Shown: one piece after another, positions 1 through 9,693 of the stretch
Layout: each line of letters opens with the position of its first letter
How positions within the stretch are numbered: the first letter of the stretch is position 1
Source of the DNA: Mycobacterium sp. Z3061
Lineage (GTDB): Bacteria > Actinomycetota > Actinomycetes > Mycobacteriales > Mycobacteriaceae
Direction of reading: 5' to 3'
Length of the DNA stretch: 64,000 bases
NCBI RefSeq assembly: GCF_031583025.1
Contig: NZ_CP134062.1
Coordinates: 2,170,001-2,234,000 of the forward strand
Translations under genes and position numbers: made by a program
Notes under the pieces: model-generated
Seen by the model: the letters and a program-made list of their open reading frames with translations, nothing else
Told to the model about the DNA's origin: nothing
The model's database searches: none

Positions 1-1535
1 GTGAAGTTGACCGCCACCTGGTACACGTTCTCCTCGGCCTCGAACACGCTCGTCAGGCGGGTGATTAAGCGCTCCCGGGCGTAGAACTGCCCACCGTGCC
101 CCAGGTGCAGCCAGAACCGTCCGTAGATCTGGTCTCGGATCTGCGACAGGAGGGCTCCCGCAGACTCTCCGGCGGAGATCGGACTGAACTCCAGAAACGG
201 ATACCGTTCCAGCAGTTCCGCGCGATCGGCCGCGGGCAGGCCCGCATCGACCACCAGATAACGACCGATCCGCCATACGTCGTTGCAGCAGTTCAGAAGT
301 GAGTTCAGGGTCACCTCGGTGCCTTTGATGCCTTCGCGTTCCGGCCCTGCGACCAGGCTGAGCACCACCTCGGCGTCGCGGCGGCGGCCCGGCAGGTGCA
401 GCGCCAACTCACCGGGGTAAGAGGCGGCCGCTTCGAAAATCCGCGGCGCACTGTTGTCGCAGTTCTTGGTGATTCGTTGCCGATCTTCGTCGGGAATGGC
501 GGGCTTGGCCAGGATGCGCCGCCAGAACGCGATCGCCTCGGCGTGCTCGCCGATCCATGATGCGCAGACGGCAGCCTCGTCGAGCGCACCCCAGGTGTAG
601 GTATCCGCACCGACAAGCAACGTGTCCTCGGTGGGTAACGGGATCTCGGCGGCATGCTTGGCGAACAGGTAGCCGAGCCGGTAACGCTCGTCTAGACGGT
701 AGCGATAAGCGATGGCGTACAACGGTTCTGCACGGGTCGGCCGGAACTCCCAGGCCCGTAGGTAGGCGTTCTCTACCTCCGGCCAGGGCGCACCCATCGA
801 CCACAGCGACTCCGCGATGCGGTACATCGAATAGTAGGTCTCCTCGGCCCACCCGCCCATGTCGACGCGGCGCTGATACCAGTTGCGGGCGTTCTCGAAA
901 TCGCCCAAGTCGAAGTAACTTTGCGCCAGGTAGAACACCGAGCGCGCATCATCAGGATTGCGTTCGATCTCGGCCAGCAGCAGGTCGCGGTCGCTCTCGA
1001 ACTTCTGCCGCGGATTCCGGTTGCGCGCTCCGAGACGGCGAGAATCGATGTAGTAGTCACCTTCTAGTCGGTCGTGACTGAAATCGGAGTCGACCATGAC
1101 GTATTCGTGGACCACGCCTTCGTAGCGGACCGGCAATCCGTTGCGGAAGAGGCTCGGCCGCCAGCAGATGTCAGAGGTTTCGCCATAACGGAGCTGGTAG
1201 AGATCCTTGCCCAACTGGCCGAAATCGAGGTTGCCCATGACCTTGTCGTCGGCGTCGAGGACCCAGATGTAGTCGCCGTGGCCCTGGGCGAGGGTCAACG
1301 CCTCGGACCGGTTGTGCCCGAAATCGCGCCACGGCCGCTCGTGGAGCTCACCGGGAATGCCAAGACGGGCCATGTGATCGCGGATGACGGCCTGGGTCCC
1401 GTCGTCGGAGCCGGTGTCCACGATCACCCATGCACTGATGTAACGCGCGATGTCGTCAAGGGTTTGTCGGATGATCGCCGCCTCGTTGCGGACGATCATG
1501 TTGACGCAGATCGCCGGGCGGACAGGGGAGGACAC
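1..1535 (-). CDS. Glycosyltransferase family 2 with TPR-like C-terminal region (partial, 3' end outside window)
   Basis: About 511 residues are visible and the reading frame is still open at the left edge, so the C-terminus is missing. The N-terminus reads ICVNMIVRNEAAII and continues to IVDTGSDDGT, the usual opening of a GT-A family 2 fold. A DADD motif near residues 94-97 fits the metal/nucleotide-sugar DXD site. From about residue 170 the protein is helical, with TPR-like segments (DARSVFYLAQSYFDLGDF, then NARNWYQRRVDMGG). This architecture is known for protein or cell-surface glycosyltransferases; acceptor and sugar cannot be read from the sequence. The GTG at 1535 is the first plausible start, with an ATG 12 codons further in as the alternative. 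It is divergent from serA with a 164-base gap. I recall no such gene beside serA1 in M. tuberculosis, so it is probably an accessory gene here. Confidence 0.8.
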   Translation of the reverse strand, partial: MSSPVRPAICVNMIVRNEAAIIRQTLDDIARYISAWVIVDTGSDDGTQAVIRDHMARLGIPGELHERPWRDFGHNRSEALTLAQGHGDYIWVLDADDKVMGNLDFGQLGKDLYQLRYGETSDICWRPSLFRNGLPVRYEGVVHEYVMVDSDFSHDRLEGDYYIDSRRLGARNRNPRQKFESDRDLLLAEIERNPDDARSVFYLAQSYFDLGDFENARNWYQRRVDMGGWAEETYYSMYRIAESLWSMGAPWPEVENAYLRAWEFRPTRAEPLYAIAYRYRLDERYRLGYLFAKHAAEIPLPTEDTLLVGADTYTWGALDEAAVCASWIGEHAEAIAFWRRILAKPAIPDEDRQRITKNCDNSAPRIFEAAASYPGELALHLPGRRRDAEVVLSLVAGPEREGIKGTEVTLNSLLNCCNDVWRIGRYLVVDAGLPAADRAELLERYPFLEFSPISAGESAGALLSQIRDQIYGRFWLHLGHGGQFYARERLITRLTSVFEAEENVYQVAVNF

Positions 1536-1699
1536 GGCCGGATCGTACTCAGCGGAGCTGGTTGTGGTTAAGGGATGGGCCCGAGTGTGTGGCTGCGGTT
1601 GCAGCCGACAGGCTGGGATTGCGGGGACCCGCTTCGCCCGGCTCCGCCGCGCTCGCGATCCCCGTGGGGCCCGCATCGTCGCACCGCTAGGCTGTCCGC

Positions 1700-3286
1700 G
1701 TGAACTTGCCTGTTGTTTTGATCGCCGACAAACTCGCCCAATCGACCGTCGCCGCCCTGGGAGACCAGGTCGAGGTGCGCTGGGTAGACGGGCCCGACCG
1801 GGAGAAGCTGCTGGCCGCGGTCCCCGAAGCCGACGCTCTGCTGGTCCGCTCGGCCACCACCGTCGACGCCGAGGTACTGGCCGCCGCCCCCAAGCTCAAG
1901 ATCGTCGCCCGCGCCGGTGTCGGACTGGACAACGTCGACGTCGACGCCGCCACCGCCCGTGGCGTGCTGGTGGTCAACGCCCCCACCTCCAACATCCACA
2001 GCGCCGCCGAACACGCGATCGCCCTGCTGCTGGCCGCGTCCCGCCAGATCCCGGCCGCCGACGCCACGCTGCGCGAGCACACCTGGAAGCGCTCCAAATT
2101 CTCTGGCACGGAGATCTTCGGCAAGACCGTCGGCGTCGTCGGCCTGGGCCGCATCGGCCAGCTGGTCGCCCAGCGCATCGCCGCCTTCGGCGCCCACCTG
2201 GTCGCCTATGACCCGTACGTGTCGCACGCCCGCGCCGCCCAGCTCGGCATCGAGCTGCTGCCGCTGGACGAGCTGCTGGCCCGCGCCGACTTCATCTCGG
2301 TGCACCTGCCCAAGACGCCGGAGACGGCCGGTTTGATCGGCAAGGAGGCGCTGGCCAAGACCAAGCCCGGCGTCATCATCGTCAACGCGGCCCGCGGCGG
2401 CCTGATCGACGAGGCCGCCCTGGCCGAGGCCATCACCAGCGGCCACGTGCGCGGCGCGGGCCTGGACGTGTTCGCCACCGAGCCCTGCACCGACAGCCCG
2501 CTGTTCGAGCTGCCCCAGGTGGTCGTCACACCGCACCTGGGCGCCTCGACCGCCGAGGCGCAGGACCGGGCCGGCACCGACGTCGCCGAGAGCGTGCGGC
2601 TGGCGCTGGCCGGCGAGTTCGTCCCCGACGCCGTCAACATCGGCGGCGGCGTGGTCAACGAAGAAGTGGCGCCGTGGCTGGACCTGGTGCGCAAGCTCGG
2701 CGTCCTGGCCTCAGCGTTGTCCGACGAGTTCCCCGCGTCGCTGTCGGTACAGGTTCGCGGAGAGCTCGCGGCCGAGGACGTCGAGGTGCTGAAGCTGTCG
2801 GCGCTGCGCGGCCTGTTCTCGGCCGTCATCGACGAGCCCGTCACCTTCGTGAACGCCCCGGCTCTGGCCGCCGAGCGCGGCGTCACCGCCGAGATCAGCA
2901 AGGCCACCGAAAGTCCCAACCACCGCAGCGTGGTGGACGTGCGGGCGGTCGGCGCCGACGGTTCGGTGGTCAATGTCGCGGGCACGCTGACCGGCCCGCA
3001 GTTGGTCCAGAAGATCGTCCAGATCAACGGCCGCAGCTACGACCTGCGCGCCGAGGGCGTCAACCTGGTGATCAACTACGCCGACCAGCCCGGCGCGCTG
3101 GGCAAGATCGGCACATTGCTCGGGGCGGCAGGGGTGAACATTCAGGCCGCGCAGTTGTCCGAGGACACCGAGGGCCCGAGTGCCACCGTCGCGCTGCGCC
3201 TGGACCAGGACGTGCCGGCCGACGTGCGGGCGGCCATCACGGAGGCGGTAGGCGCGAACAAGCTTGAAGTGGTTGACTTCTCGTGA
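1700..3286 (+). CDS. serA: D-3-phosphoglycerate dehydrogenase
   Basis: Oxidises 3-phosphoglycerate to 3-phosphohydroxypyruvate with NAD, the first step of serine synthesis in the cytoplasm. The 528 residues match the long mycobacterial form. The N-terminal catalytic half encloses the NAD fold with [11 protein letters not shown] near residues 144-154. Active-site residues are visible in NAARGGL (Arg near 232), in FATEP (Glu near 261) and in TPHLGAST (His near 279). An intervening allosteric substrate-binding domain follows, and the last 70 residues ([18 protein letters not shown]) are an ACT domain that senses serine in this family. Start is GTG at 1700. The stop overlaps the leuB start by four bases (GTGA), so the two genes are almost certainly co-transcribed and translationally coupled. 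Confidence 0.97.
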   Translation: MNLPVVLIADKLAQSTVAALGDQVEVRWVDGPDREKLLAAVPEADALLVRSATTVDAEVLAAAPKLKIVARAGVGLDNVDVDAATARGVLVVNAPTSNIHSAAEHAIALLLAASRQIPAADATLREHTWKRSKFSGTEIFGKTVGVVGLGRIGQLVAQRIAAFGAHLVAYDPYVSHARAAQLGIELLPLDELLARADFISVHLPKTPETAGLIGKEALAKTKPGVIIVNAARGGLIDEAALAEAITSGHVRGAGLDVFATEPCTDSPLFELPQVVVTPHLGASTAEAQDRAGTDVAESVRLALAGEFVPDAVNIGGGVVNEEVAPWLDLVRKLGVLASALSDEFPASLSVQVRGELAAEDVEVLKLSALRGLFSAVIDEPVTFVNAPALAAERGVTAEISKATESPNHRSVVDVRAVGADGSVVNVAGTLTGPQLVQKIVQINGRSYDLRAEGVNLVINYADQPGALGKIGTLLGAAGVNIQAAQLSEDTEGPSATVALRLDQDVPADVRAAITEAVGANKLEVVDFS

Positions 3287-4296
3287 CGAAGCTCGCCGTC
3301 ATCGCCGGCGACGGGATCGGTCCGGAAGTCATCGCCGAGGCCCTCAAGGTCCTCGACGCCGTCCTGCCCGGGGTGGAGAAAACCGAATACGACCTGGGCG
3401 CGCGGCGCTACCACGCCACCGGCGAAGTGCTGCCGGAATCGGTGGTACCCGAGCTGCGCCAGCACGACGCGATCCTGCTCGGTGCCATCGGTGACCCGTC
3501 GGTCCCCAGCGGCGTGCTGGAGCGAGGGCTGTTGCTGCGCATGCGTTTCGAGCTCGACCACCATGTCAACCTGCGCCCGGCGCGGCTCTATCCGGGAGTC
3601 ACGAGCCCGCTCGCCGGAAACCCCGACATCGACTTCGTCGTGGTGCGCGAAGGGACCGAGGGGCCGTATACCGGAAACGGCGGCGCGATCCGCGTCGGGA
3701 CGCCCCACGAGGTGGCCACCGAGGTGAGTGTCAACACCGCGTTCGGGGTGCGCCGGGTGGTCAAAGACGCTTTCGAGCGGGCTCGTAAGCGCCGCAAGCA
3801 CCTCACCCTGGTGCACAAGACCAATGTGCTGACCTTCGCCGGTGGACTCTGGCTGCGAACCGTGCAGGAGATCGGCGAGCAGTACCCCGACGTCGAGGTC
3901 GCCTACCAGCACGTCGACGCGGCGACGATCTTCCTGGCCACCGACCCCGGACGATTCGACGTGATCGTCACCGACAACTTGTTCGGCGACATCATCACCG
4001 ACCTGGCCGCGGCCGTGTGTGGCGGCATCGGCCTGGCCGCCAGCGGCAATATCGACGCGACGCGCACCAACCCGTCGATGTTCGAGCCGGTGCACGGCAG
4101 CGCTCCCGACATCGCCGGACAGGGCATCGCCGATCCCACCGCGGCGATCATGTCGGTGGCGTTGCTGCTGGCCCATCTAGGCGAGGACGAGGCGGCTGCC
4201 CGGGTCGATCGTGCGGTGGCGGCCTACCTGGCAACTCGCGGGGACGAACGGCCTGCCACCAGCGTTGCCGGCGAACGGATTGCAGCCGGGCTCTAG
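3283..4296 (+). CDS. leuB: 3-isopropylmalate dehydrogenase
   Basis: Catalyses NAD-dependent oxidative decarboxylation of 3-isopropylmalate in leucine biosynthesis. At 337 residues it has the usual length. Family signatures visible are GDGIGPEV at the N-terminus, [12 protein letters not shown] in the substrate region, the KTNVL segment, and the metal/cofactor stretch [15 protein letters not shown] followed by [13 protein letters not shown]. The GTG start overlaps serA by four bases. leuC and leuD lie 5.4 kb downstream rather than in the same operon. The last 149 bases are overlapped on the opposite strand by the predicted tail of the convergent MFS gene. Confidence 0.97.
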   Translation: MTKLAVIAGDGIGPEVIAEALKVLDAVLPGVEKTEYDLGARRYHATGEVLPESVVPELRQHDAILLGAIGDPSVPSGVLERGLLLRMRFELDHHVNLRPARLYPGVTSPLAGNPDIDFVVVREGTEGPYTGNGGAIRVGTPHEVATEVSVNTAFGVRRVVKDAFERARKRRKHLTLVHKTNVLTFAGGLWLRTVQEIGEQYPDVEVAYQHVDAATIFLATDPGRFDVIVTDNLFGDIITDLAAAVCGGIGLAASGNIDATRTNPSMFEPVHGSAPDIAGQGIADPTAAIMSVALLLAHLGEDEAAARVDRAVAAYLATRGDERPATSVAGERIAAGL

Positions 4297-5485
4297 TTTC
4301 CAGGCCCGGCGGCAGCACCCGGGTCGGCACCAAGGGCGCCGCGGCCAGGGGGAACAACGCGCACAGCCCCCAGGCCAGCGGGTAGGCGGCAGCCGTGATC
4401 AGCGCACCGAACATCGGCGGTCCGGCCGCGGCCATCAACCGCTGCGTGGTGTTCTGGGTGCCCAGCGCGCGTCCACTCCAGTACGGTCCGGCGAATTCGG
4501 TGATGGCGGTGGCCTCCAGGCCGTTGTCGAGCACCGCCAGCACAGAGACGGTGATCATCAACATCACGTCGAAACGGGAACCGACTCGGTCGCTCAGGGC
4601 CAGCAGGAGCAGGGCCAGCGCGGCCGCGAGGGCGATGATGCGGACCGGGCGCATCCGCGAGCCGACGCGATCCGACCAGCGGCCGACCAGGATGCGTCCT
4701 CCCGCGCCGATCAGCTGCGAAATGGTCACCAGGCCGCCGGCCGCCGCGACCGACCAGTGATGCTCGTTGATCAGCCAGACGAGCATGAAGGTGACCGTCA
4801 CCGTCTGCGGCATCATCAGCAACGCCGAGGCCGCGTGAATTCGCCACAACACGTTCGAACCGCGGTAGGGGCTGGCCAGTTCCGCGTGGGTGGCCGTGCG
4901 GCGGGATTTGCGTGGCGGGTCGACCACTCCGAAGACGCTGACCACCGCCGCGATGGCACACATCACCGCCGGGAACATCAATCCCGCGTGTGCGCCGTCC
5001 TCGGCCAGCTCGGGAATCACCAAGGCGCCCAAAGCGATTCCGAGCGGTTGGGCAGTCTGCCGGAAGCCCATCGCCAGGCCGCGCTGCTCGGGCGGAAACC
5101 ATCCCGACACCAACCGGCCCCCGGCGGTGTTGCAACTGGCGGCGGCCATCCCGCCGAGGAACAGGAAAACGCCCATCAGCACCAGCGAGTGAACCGAAGC
5201 GGCGGCGTAAGCCGCCAGCGCCGTCAACGCCGAGCCGGCGGTCAACACGACGCGCTCACCGACGCGGTCCAGCACATAGCCCCAGGCGACCAGGGTGACG
5301 ACCATGCCCCAGCTGGGCATCGACGCCAGCAGACCCGCCTGGGCGAGCGGCGTTCCGCGCGCCGCCTCCAACCGGGGGATCAGGAAGGCGATGCCGTTGA
5401 TGAAGAGGAAAGAGCTCGTGGTCGCGACCAGCGAGACCGCCACGATCGACCAGCGTGCCACCGCACTGGCCGGATCCCGAGGCAT
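4148..5485 (-). CDS. Major facilitator superfamily transporter
   Basis: A 445-residue inner-membrane protein with about twelve hydrophobic segments in two halves, a central polar loop ([14 protein letters not shown]) and an MFS-type loop between helices 2 and 3 ([13 protein letters not shown]). In position it is the Rv2994 homologue, an exporter family with no assigned substrate. I chose the ATG at 5485 ([12 protein letters not shown]) because the open frame upstream to 5569 is polar and unlike an MFS N-terminus. The C-terminal tail of roughly 45 residues is arginine/proline-rich and runs antisense over the end of leuB, so either that overlap is real or the true stop has been lost by a small indel. 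It is divergent from the FAH-family gene with a 131-base shared promoter region. Confidence 0.88.
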   Translation of the reverse strand: MPRDPASAVARWSIVAVSLVATTSSFLFINGIAFLIPRLEAARGTPLAQAGLLASMPSWGMVVTLVAWGYVLDRVGERVVLTAGSALTALAAYAAASVHSLVLMGVFLFLGGMAAASCNTAGGRLVSGWFPPEQRGLAMGFRQTAQPLGIALGALVIPELAEDGAHAGLMFPAVMCAIAAVVSVFGVVDPPRKSRRTATHAELASPYRGSNVLWRIHAASALLMMPQTVTVTFMLVWLINEHHWSVAAAGGLVTISQLIGAGGRILVGRWSDRVGSRMRPVRIIALAAALALLLLALSDRVGSRFDVMLMITVSVLAVLDNGLEATAITEFAGPYWSGRALGTQNTTQRLMAAAGPPMFGALITAAAYPLAWGLCALFPLAAAPLVPTRVLPPGLETRARLQSVRRQRWWQAVRPRELPGRPPPHDRPGQPPRPRLDGPAATPPT

Positions 5486-5616
5486 TCGTTCATGCTTGCA
5501 CAACAACGGCGTCGTTCCGCTCGCCGCCGCGTCGTCGAGCCGGTGAAATTGGCGGGCTTGAGCTCGCACTTTCCCTGCAAATTTGCAGCCTGGGCGGACC
5601 AGATAGGCTCATCCGA

Positions 5617-6405
5617 ATGCGCCTTGGACGAATCGCCAGCCCAGACGGAGTCGCTTTTGTCAGTATCGAAGGAGACCTGGACAACCCCGACAGCCTGACG
5701 GTCCGCGAAATCGCCGAGCATCCGTTCGGCACGCCGACCTTCACCGGCCGGTCCTGGCCACTGGCCGACGTCCGGCTGCTGGCTCCGATACTGGCCAGCA
5801 AGGTGGTCTGCATCGGCAAGAACTACACCGACCACATCGCCGAGATGGGTGGCCAGGCCCCGGCCGACCCGGTGATATTCCTCAAGCCCAACACCGCGAT
5901 CATCGGACCCAACGTGCCGATTCGCCTGCCCGCCAACGCATCACCCGTGCACTTCGAGGGTGAGCTGGCGGTGGTGATCGGCCGGGCCTGCAAGGACGTC
6001 AGCGCCGCCCAAGCCGCCGACAACATCCTTGGCTACACCATCGGCAACGACGTCTCGGCCCGCGACCAGCAGAAATCCGACGGACAGTGGACCAGAGCCA
6101 AGGGGCACGACACGTTCTGTCCGGTCGGCCCGTGGATCGTCACGGATCTGGACCCCGGCGACCTGGCCCTGCGCACCGAGGTCAACGGTGAAGTCAAACA
6201 GGACGCCCGCACCTCGCTGATGATCCACGACGTCGGCGCCATCATCGAGTGGATCTCGGCGGTAATGACACTGCTGCCAGGCGATCTCATTCTCACCGGA
6301 ACCCCGGCGGGAGTCGGGCCGATCGAGGACGGCGACACCGTCTCGGTCACCGTCGAGGGTATCGGCACTCTCACCAATCCCGTTGTCCGCAAAGGAAAGT
6401 CGTGA
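5617..6405 (+). CDS. Fumarylacetoacetate hydrolase (FAH) family protein
   Basis: A 262-residue FAH-domain enzyme in the position of Rv2993c. The C-terminal catalytic domain starts near [13 protein letters not shown]. The metal-ligand stretch [12 protein letters not shown] is followed by [22 protein letters not shown] and [11 protein letters not shown], all typical of the family that cleaves or decarboxylates 2-keto acids such as 2-hydroxyhepta-2,4-diene-1,7-dioate; the true substrate is unknown. The ATG at 5617 ([11 protein letters not shown]) is chosen because family members begin this way; the open frame upstream to 5455 is antisense to the MFS gene. The stop overlaps the gltX start by four bases, so it is probably co-expressed with glutamyl-tRNA synthetase. 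Confidence 0.93.
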   Translation: MRLGRIASPDGVAFVSIEGDLDNPDSLTVREIAEHPFGTPTFTGRSWPLADVRLLAPILASKVVCIGKNYTDHIAEMGGQAPADPVIFLKPNTAIIGPNVPIRLPANASPVHFEGELAVVIGRACKDVSAAQAADNILGYTIGNDVSARDQQKSDGQWTRAKGHDTFCPVGPWIVTDLDPGDLALRTEVNGEVKQDARTSLMIHDVGAIIEWISAVMTLLPGDLILTGTPAGVGPIEDGDTVSVTVEGIGTLTNPVVRKGKS

Positions 6406-7874
6406 CCAACGCAGAGCACGTCCGGGTTCGGTTCTGCCCGTCTCCCACCGGCATCCCGCACGTGGGGATGATCCGCACCGCGCTGTTCAACTGGGCCTAC
6501 GCCCGGCACACCGGCGGCACCTTCGTCTTTCGCATCGAGGACACCGACGCCGAACGGGACAGCGAGGAAAGCTATCTGGCACTGCTCGACGCCCTGCGCT
6601 GGCTCGGGCTGGACTGGGACGAGGGACCCGAAGTGGGCGGGCCCTACGCCCCGTACCGGCAGTCGCAACGCCGCGAGCTCTACCGCGACGTCGTGACACG
6701 GCTACTCGAGGCGGGCGAGGCCTACTACGCGTTCTCGACACCGGATGAGGTGGAGGCCCGGCACGTGGCCGCCGGACGCAACCCCAAGCTCGGCTACGAC
6801 AACTTCGACCGTCAGCTGACCGACTCGCAGCGCGCGGCGTTTCTGGCAGAGGGGCGCCAGCCCGTGGTCCGGTTGCGGATGCCGGACACCGACCTCGCGT
6901 GGGAAGACCTGGTGCGCGGCACCACCACCTTCGCGGCGGGCACCGTGCCCGACTTCGCGTTGACCCGCGCCAGCGGGGATCCGTTGTACACCTTGGTCAA
7001 TCCGTGCGACGACGCGTTGATGAAGATCACCCACGTGCTGCGCGGTGAGGACCTGCTGCCGTCGACTCCACGCCAGATCGCGCTGTATCAGGCCTTGATC
7101 CGGATCGGGGTTGCCGAGCGCATCCCGGAATTCGGTCACTTCCCGCCGGTGTTGGGGGAGGGGACCAAGAAGCTGTCCAAGCGTGACCCGCAGTCGAACC
7201 TGTTCCTGCACCGCGACCGCGGGTTCATCCCCGAGGGTCTGCTGAATTACCTTGCGCTGCTTGGCTGGTCCATCGCCGACGACCACGACCTGTTCAGCCT
7301 CGACGAGATGGTCGCGGCTTTCGACGTGGTCAACGTCACCTCCAACCCGGCTCGCTTCGACCAGAAGAAGGCCGACGCCATCAACGCCGAGCACATCCGG
7401 CGGCTGGCCCTCGACGACTTCACCGCCCGGCTGCGCGACTACCTGGACACCCACGGGCATCGGATTGCCTTGGACGATGCGGCTTTCAAGACGGTCGCCG
7501 AGTTGGTCCAGACCCGCATCGTCGTGCTCGGCGACGCCTGGGAACTGCTGAAGTTCTTCAACGACGACGAGTACGCCCTCGACCCCAAGGCCGCGGCCAA
7601 GGAGCTGGGTCCGGACGCCGCCCCGGTGCTCGACGCCGCCATCACGGCGCTCGACGGGATCACGGACTGGACCACGGAACACATCGAAGGCGCGCTGAAA
7701 ACCGCTCTGATCGACGGGCTGGCACTCAAACCGCGCAAGGCCTTCGGCCCGATCCGGGTGGCCGCCACGGGCACCACCATCAGCCCCCCGCTGTTCGAGT
7801 CCCTGGAACTGCTGGGGCGTGACCGCAGTCTGAGCCGGCTGCGCTCGGCGCGGCAGCAGGCGGGGTCGGCTTGA
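6402..7874 (+). CDS. gltX: Glutamyl-tRNA synthetase
   Basis: Class I aminoacyl-tRNA synthetase that attaches glutamate to tRNA. The 490 residues begin at a GTG that overlaps the FAH-family stop (GTGA). The HIGH-type signature appears as [19 protein letters not shown] near residue 11, and the KMSKS-type loop as KKLSKRD near residue 255, followed by the anticodon-binding helical domain. Mycobacteria generally lack a glutaminyl-tRNA synthetase, and the GluRS there is reported to be non-discriminating: it also charges tRNA-Gln for later amidation by GatCAB. It is therefore notable that tRNA-Gln and tRNA-Glu genes lie immediately downstream. A hairpin at 7969-7987 may end this transcript, but it lacks a T run. 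Confidence 0.97.
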   Translation: MTNAEHVRVRFCPSPTGIPHVGMIRTALFNWAYARHTGGTFVFRIEDTDAERDSEESYLALLDALRWLGLDWDEGPEVGGPYAPYRQSQRRELYRDVVTRLLEAGEAYYAFSTPDEVEARHVAAGRNPKLGYDNFDRQLTDSQRAAFLAEGRQPVVRLRMPDTDLAWEDLVRGTTTFAAGTVPDFALTRASGDPLYTLVNPCDDALMKITHVLRGEDLLPSTPRQIALYQALIRIGVAERIPEFGHFPPVLGEGTKKLSKRDPQSNLFLHRDRGFIPEGLLNYLALLGWSIADDHDLFSLDEMVAAFDVVNVTSNPARFDQKKADAINAEHIRRLALDDFTARLRDYLDTHGHRIALDDAAFKTVAELVQTRIVVLGDAWELLKFFNDDEYALDPKAAAKELGPDAAPVLDAAITALDGITDWTTEHIEGALKTALIDGLALKPRKAFGPIRVAATGTTISPPLFESLELLGRDRSLSRLRSARQQAGSA

Positions 7875-8021
7875 GTCGTTCCAGGGCGTGCGTAGACCTG
7901 CCGAAGTCTTTGGTAGTGTGCACTGCGGCTTCAAAGGCATAAGGCGGCTGGACCAGGCGGTGTCAGGACTCGGGTGCTGAACCCGGGAAATGGGCTCTGA
8001 CCAGCAGTTTTAAGTCGCACA

Positions 8022-8093
8022 TGGGGTATGGTGTAATTGGCAACACAGCTGATTCTGGTTCAGCCATTCTAGGTTCGAGTCCTGGTACCCCAG
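8022..8093 (+). tRNA. tRNA-Gln (anticodon CTG)
   Basis: A complete cloverleaf can be drawn by eye. The acceptor stem TGGGGTA (8022-8028) pairs with TACCCCA (8086-8092). The anticodon stem GCTGA/TCAGC encloses the loop TTCTGGT with CTG at 8055-8057, and the T loop is GGTTCGAGTCC. CCA is not encoded. It sits about 150 bases after gltX and 72 bases before tRNA-Glu. Confidence 0.95.
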
Positions 8094-8165
8094 CAAAGCT
8101 CCGCCTGCTCGCGTGATTAGGTGGGGTATCCGGGTTGGGCTATGCTGACTGCTCGGATCATGTCC

Positions 8166-8238
8166 GGCCCCGTCGTCTAGCGGCCTAGGACGCCGCCCTC
8201 TCACGGCGGTAGCGTGGGTTCGAATCCCATCGGGGCTA
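8166..8238 (+). tRNA. tRNA-Glu (anticodon CTC)
   Basis: The acceptor arm GGCCCCG (8166-8172) pairs with CGGGGCT (8231-8237) with one terminal G-U. The anticodon stem CCGCC/GGCGG holds the loop CTCTCAC, giving anticodon CTC. The T arm is GGGTTCGAATCCC. CCA is not encoded. It is the second of two tRNAs downstream of gltX and is followed by a GC-rich hairpin at 8253-8267. Confidence 0.95.
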
Positions 8239-8252
8239 CAAAATCACTGAGC

Positions 8253-8267
8253 GCCGCCTTTGGCGGC
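8253..8267. terminator. Putative hairpin after tRNA-Glu
   Basis: GCCGCC-TTT-GGCGGC forms a tight six-pair stem 15 bases after the tRNA, between it and the convergent gene that stops at 8274. No T run follows, so this would be a mycobacterial-type terminator lacking a U tract. A degenerate copy of the same block lies 30 bases further on, inside the end of the next gene. Confidence 0.35.
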
Positions 8268-8273
8268 TGCATA

Positions 8274-8786
8274 TCACTCAGCGCCGCCCTTTGCGGCCGG
8301 CGCCGTCGTACCACCCACCGGCATGCTCGGCAGACCCAGCTTGCGGTGATCCCACGACCGGCTGCGCCGGCTCACGATGCGCACGCCGACCCGCTTGTTC
8401 ATCATCTGGTCCACGAACGGCTTCATGTCGTCGCTGTAGGGGCCCGTGTAGCGCTCCCACACGCTGACGCCGACGCGGTGCAGCGCGTCGGGGTCGTCGA
8501 CGATCTCGGCGACGCCTTCGAACGACACTCCGCGCAAGGTGTCGTAGGTGTCGCCGTCCTCGAGCAGGAAGCTGACCCGAGGGTCGCGTTTCAGGTTGAC
8601 CGCCTTCTGCGACTTGGCTTTGGTCTCCAGCCAGATCTCGCCGTCCACTACCGCGTACCACATCGCCGTCAGGTGCGGCTGTCCGTCGGGCCCGATGGTC
8701 GCCAGGGTTCCGGTCCGGCTGTTGTTGACGAAGTCGGTGATTTCGTCCTCGGACATGACGATGCTCGCGCGCTGATTCGTTCCCAT
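8274..8786 (-). CDS. Pyridoxamine 5'-phosphate oxidase-like, F420/FMN split-barrel protein
   Basis: A 170-residue split beta-barrel protein in the position of Rv2991. The N-terminus has the family pattern NSRTGTLATIGPDGQPHLTA followed by MWYAVVDGEIWLETKAKSQKA. The KAVNLKRDPRVSFLLEDGDTY segment is typical of the flavin/deazaflavin oxidoreductase (FDOR-B) branch, which often uses F420 in mycobacteria. Substrate and cofactor cannot be settled from sequence alone. It starts at ATG 8786 and converges on tRNA-Glu. The C-terminal twenty residues are low in complexity (PVGGTTAPAAKGGAE) and lie in a small duplicated GC block. Confidence 0.9.
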   Translation of the reverse strand: MGTNQRASIVMSEDEITDFVNNSRTGTLATIGPDGQPHLTAMWYAVVDGEIWLETKAKSQKAVNLKRDPRVSFLLEDGDTYDTLRGVSFEGVAEIVDDPDALHRVGVSVWERYTGPYSDDMKPFVDQMMNKRVGVRIVSRRSRSWDHRKLGLPSMPVGGTTAPAAKGGAE

Positions 8787-8911
8787 AGCGTCAGTTTGTC
8801 AGGCGCCCGCGCGTCGCCTCTGATCTGGTGGCGCCGAGCTTGCGCTCACAGTCGGCTCAAGCCTCCGTGAGTGGCCCTGGACGCAATCTCGGCGCAACCG
8901 TCGCCGCGGTA

Positions 8912-9613
8912 CTATAGCCGCCGCGTCAGCGCCTCAGCGGCGGCCAGAAGATCGGCCGCCCACCGTGCCCCGGGCCGCCGCCCCATCCGGTCGATAGGCC
9001 CCGACACCGAGATGGCGGCGACCACCACGCCGCGCCCGTCACGCACCGGCGCCGAAACGCTTGCCACCCCCGGCTCGCGCTCGGCGACGCTCTGCGCCCA
9101 GCCACGTTTGCGGACTTCGGCGAGCACCCGGTCGCTGAACATCGCCTTGGGCAGCACCGCTTTCTGGGTAGCGGCGTCGGAAAAGGCCAGCAGCACCTTG
9201 GCCCCGGATCCCGCGGTCATCGGCAGCCGGGCGCCGACCGGGACCGTATCGCGAAGCCCCGCAGGTGGTTCCAGCGCCGCGATACAGACCCGGGAGGTGC
9301 CCTCCCGGCGGTACAACTGCACGCTTTCCCCCGTGGTCTCCCGCAGCTGGGGCAGCACCGAGGCGCTGGCGGCCAGCAGTGGGTCGCTGACGTACGACGC
9401 GAGTTCGGTGACCGCGGGCCCGAGACGCCACCGGCCGTCCTCGTCGCGGCCGGCCAGGCGGTGTACCTCCAGCGCTGCGGCCAGGCGGTAGGCGGTGGCC
9501 CTGGGCAGGCCGGTGCGTTCGCAGAGTTCGGCCAGCCCGCAGGGCGATTCCGCGATCGCGTGCAGGATGCCGACCGCTTTGTCCAGAACGCCGATGCCGC
9601 TATGCTGTCTCAC
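8912..9613 (-). CDS. IclR-family transcriptional regulator (NdgR-type, divergent from leuCD)
   Basis: A 233-residue regulator in the position of Rv2989. Residues about 6-65 form the winged helix-turn-helix (LAELCERTGLPRATAYRLAAAL), and the rest is the IclR effector-binding domain with GAKVLLAF and the C-terminal APVRDGRGVVVAAISVSGP. Divergent placement next to leuCD is conserved in actinobacteria. The Streptomyces homologue NdgR is known to control leuCD and related amino-acid genes, so control of the neighbouring leucine genes and of itself is a reasonable inference. Start is GTG at 9613; an imperfect palindrome lies just upstream at 9629-9643. Confidence 0.92.
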   Translation of the reverse strand: MRQHSGIGVLDKAVGILHAIAESPCGLAELCERTGLPRATAYRLAAALEVHRLAGRDEDGRWRLGPAVTELASYVSDPLLAASASVLPQLRETTGESVQLYRREGTSRVCIAALEPPAGLRDTVPVGARLPMTAGSGAKVLLAFSDAATQKAVLPKAMFSDRVLAEVRKRGWAQSVAEREPGVASVSAPVRDGRGVVVAAISVSGPIDRMGRRPGARWAADLLAAAEALTRRL

Positions 9614-9628
9614 AAGAAGATACTAGCG

Positions 9629-9643
9629 TCTCGCATCGTGAGA
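9629..9643. promoter_or_regulatory. Candidate IclR/NdgR operator between the regulator and leuC
   Basis: TCTCGCATCGTGAGA is an imperfect inverted repeat (TCTC-N7-GAGA) in the 80-base divergent gap. It lies 16 bases upstream of the regulator start and about 50 bases upstream of leuC, where an autoregulating repressor-activator would bind. It is found by inspection only. Confidence 0.4.
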
Positions 9644-9693
9644 TCACACTCCGGACCGATCGGCGAGCCGCGAACTGACGAATCGAGTTGAAG

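Noticed and set aside
1568..2536. 322-codon frame antisense to serA
   Set aside because: Low-complexity Gly/Gln-rich translation without family resemblance; serA on the other strand is certain.
4211..5698. 495-codon plus-strand frame antisense to the MFS gene
   Set aside because: Arg/Gln-rich composition-driven translation; the MFS protein on the opposite strand has clear helices.
7969..7987. Hairpin after gltX as a terminator
   Set aside because: Seven-pair stem with a G-T pair and no T run; mentioned under gltX but not strong enough for its own entry.
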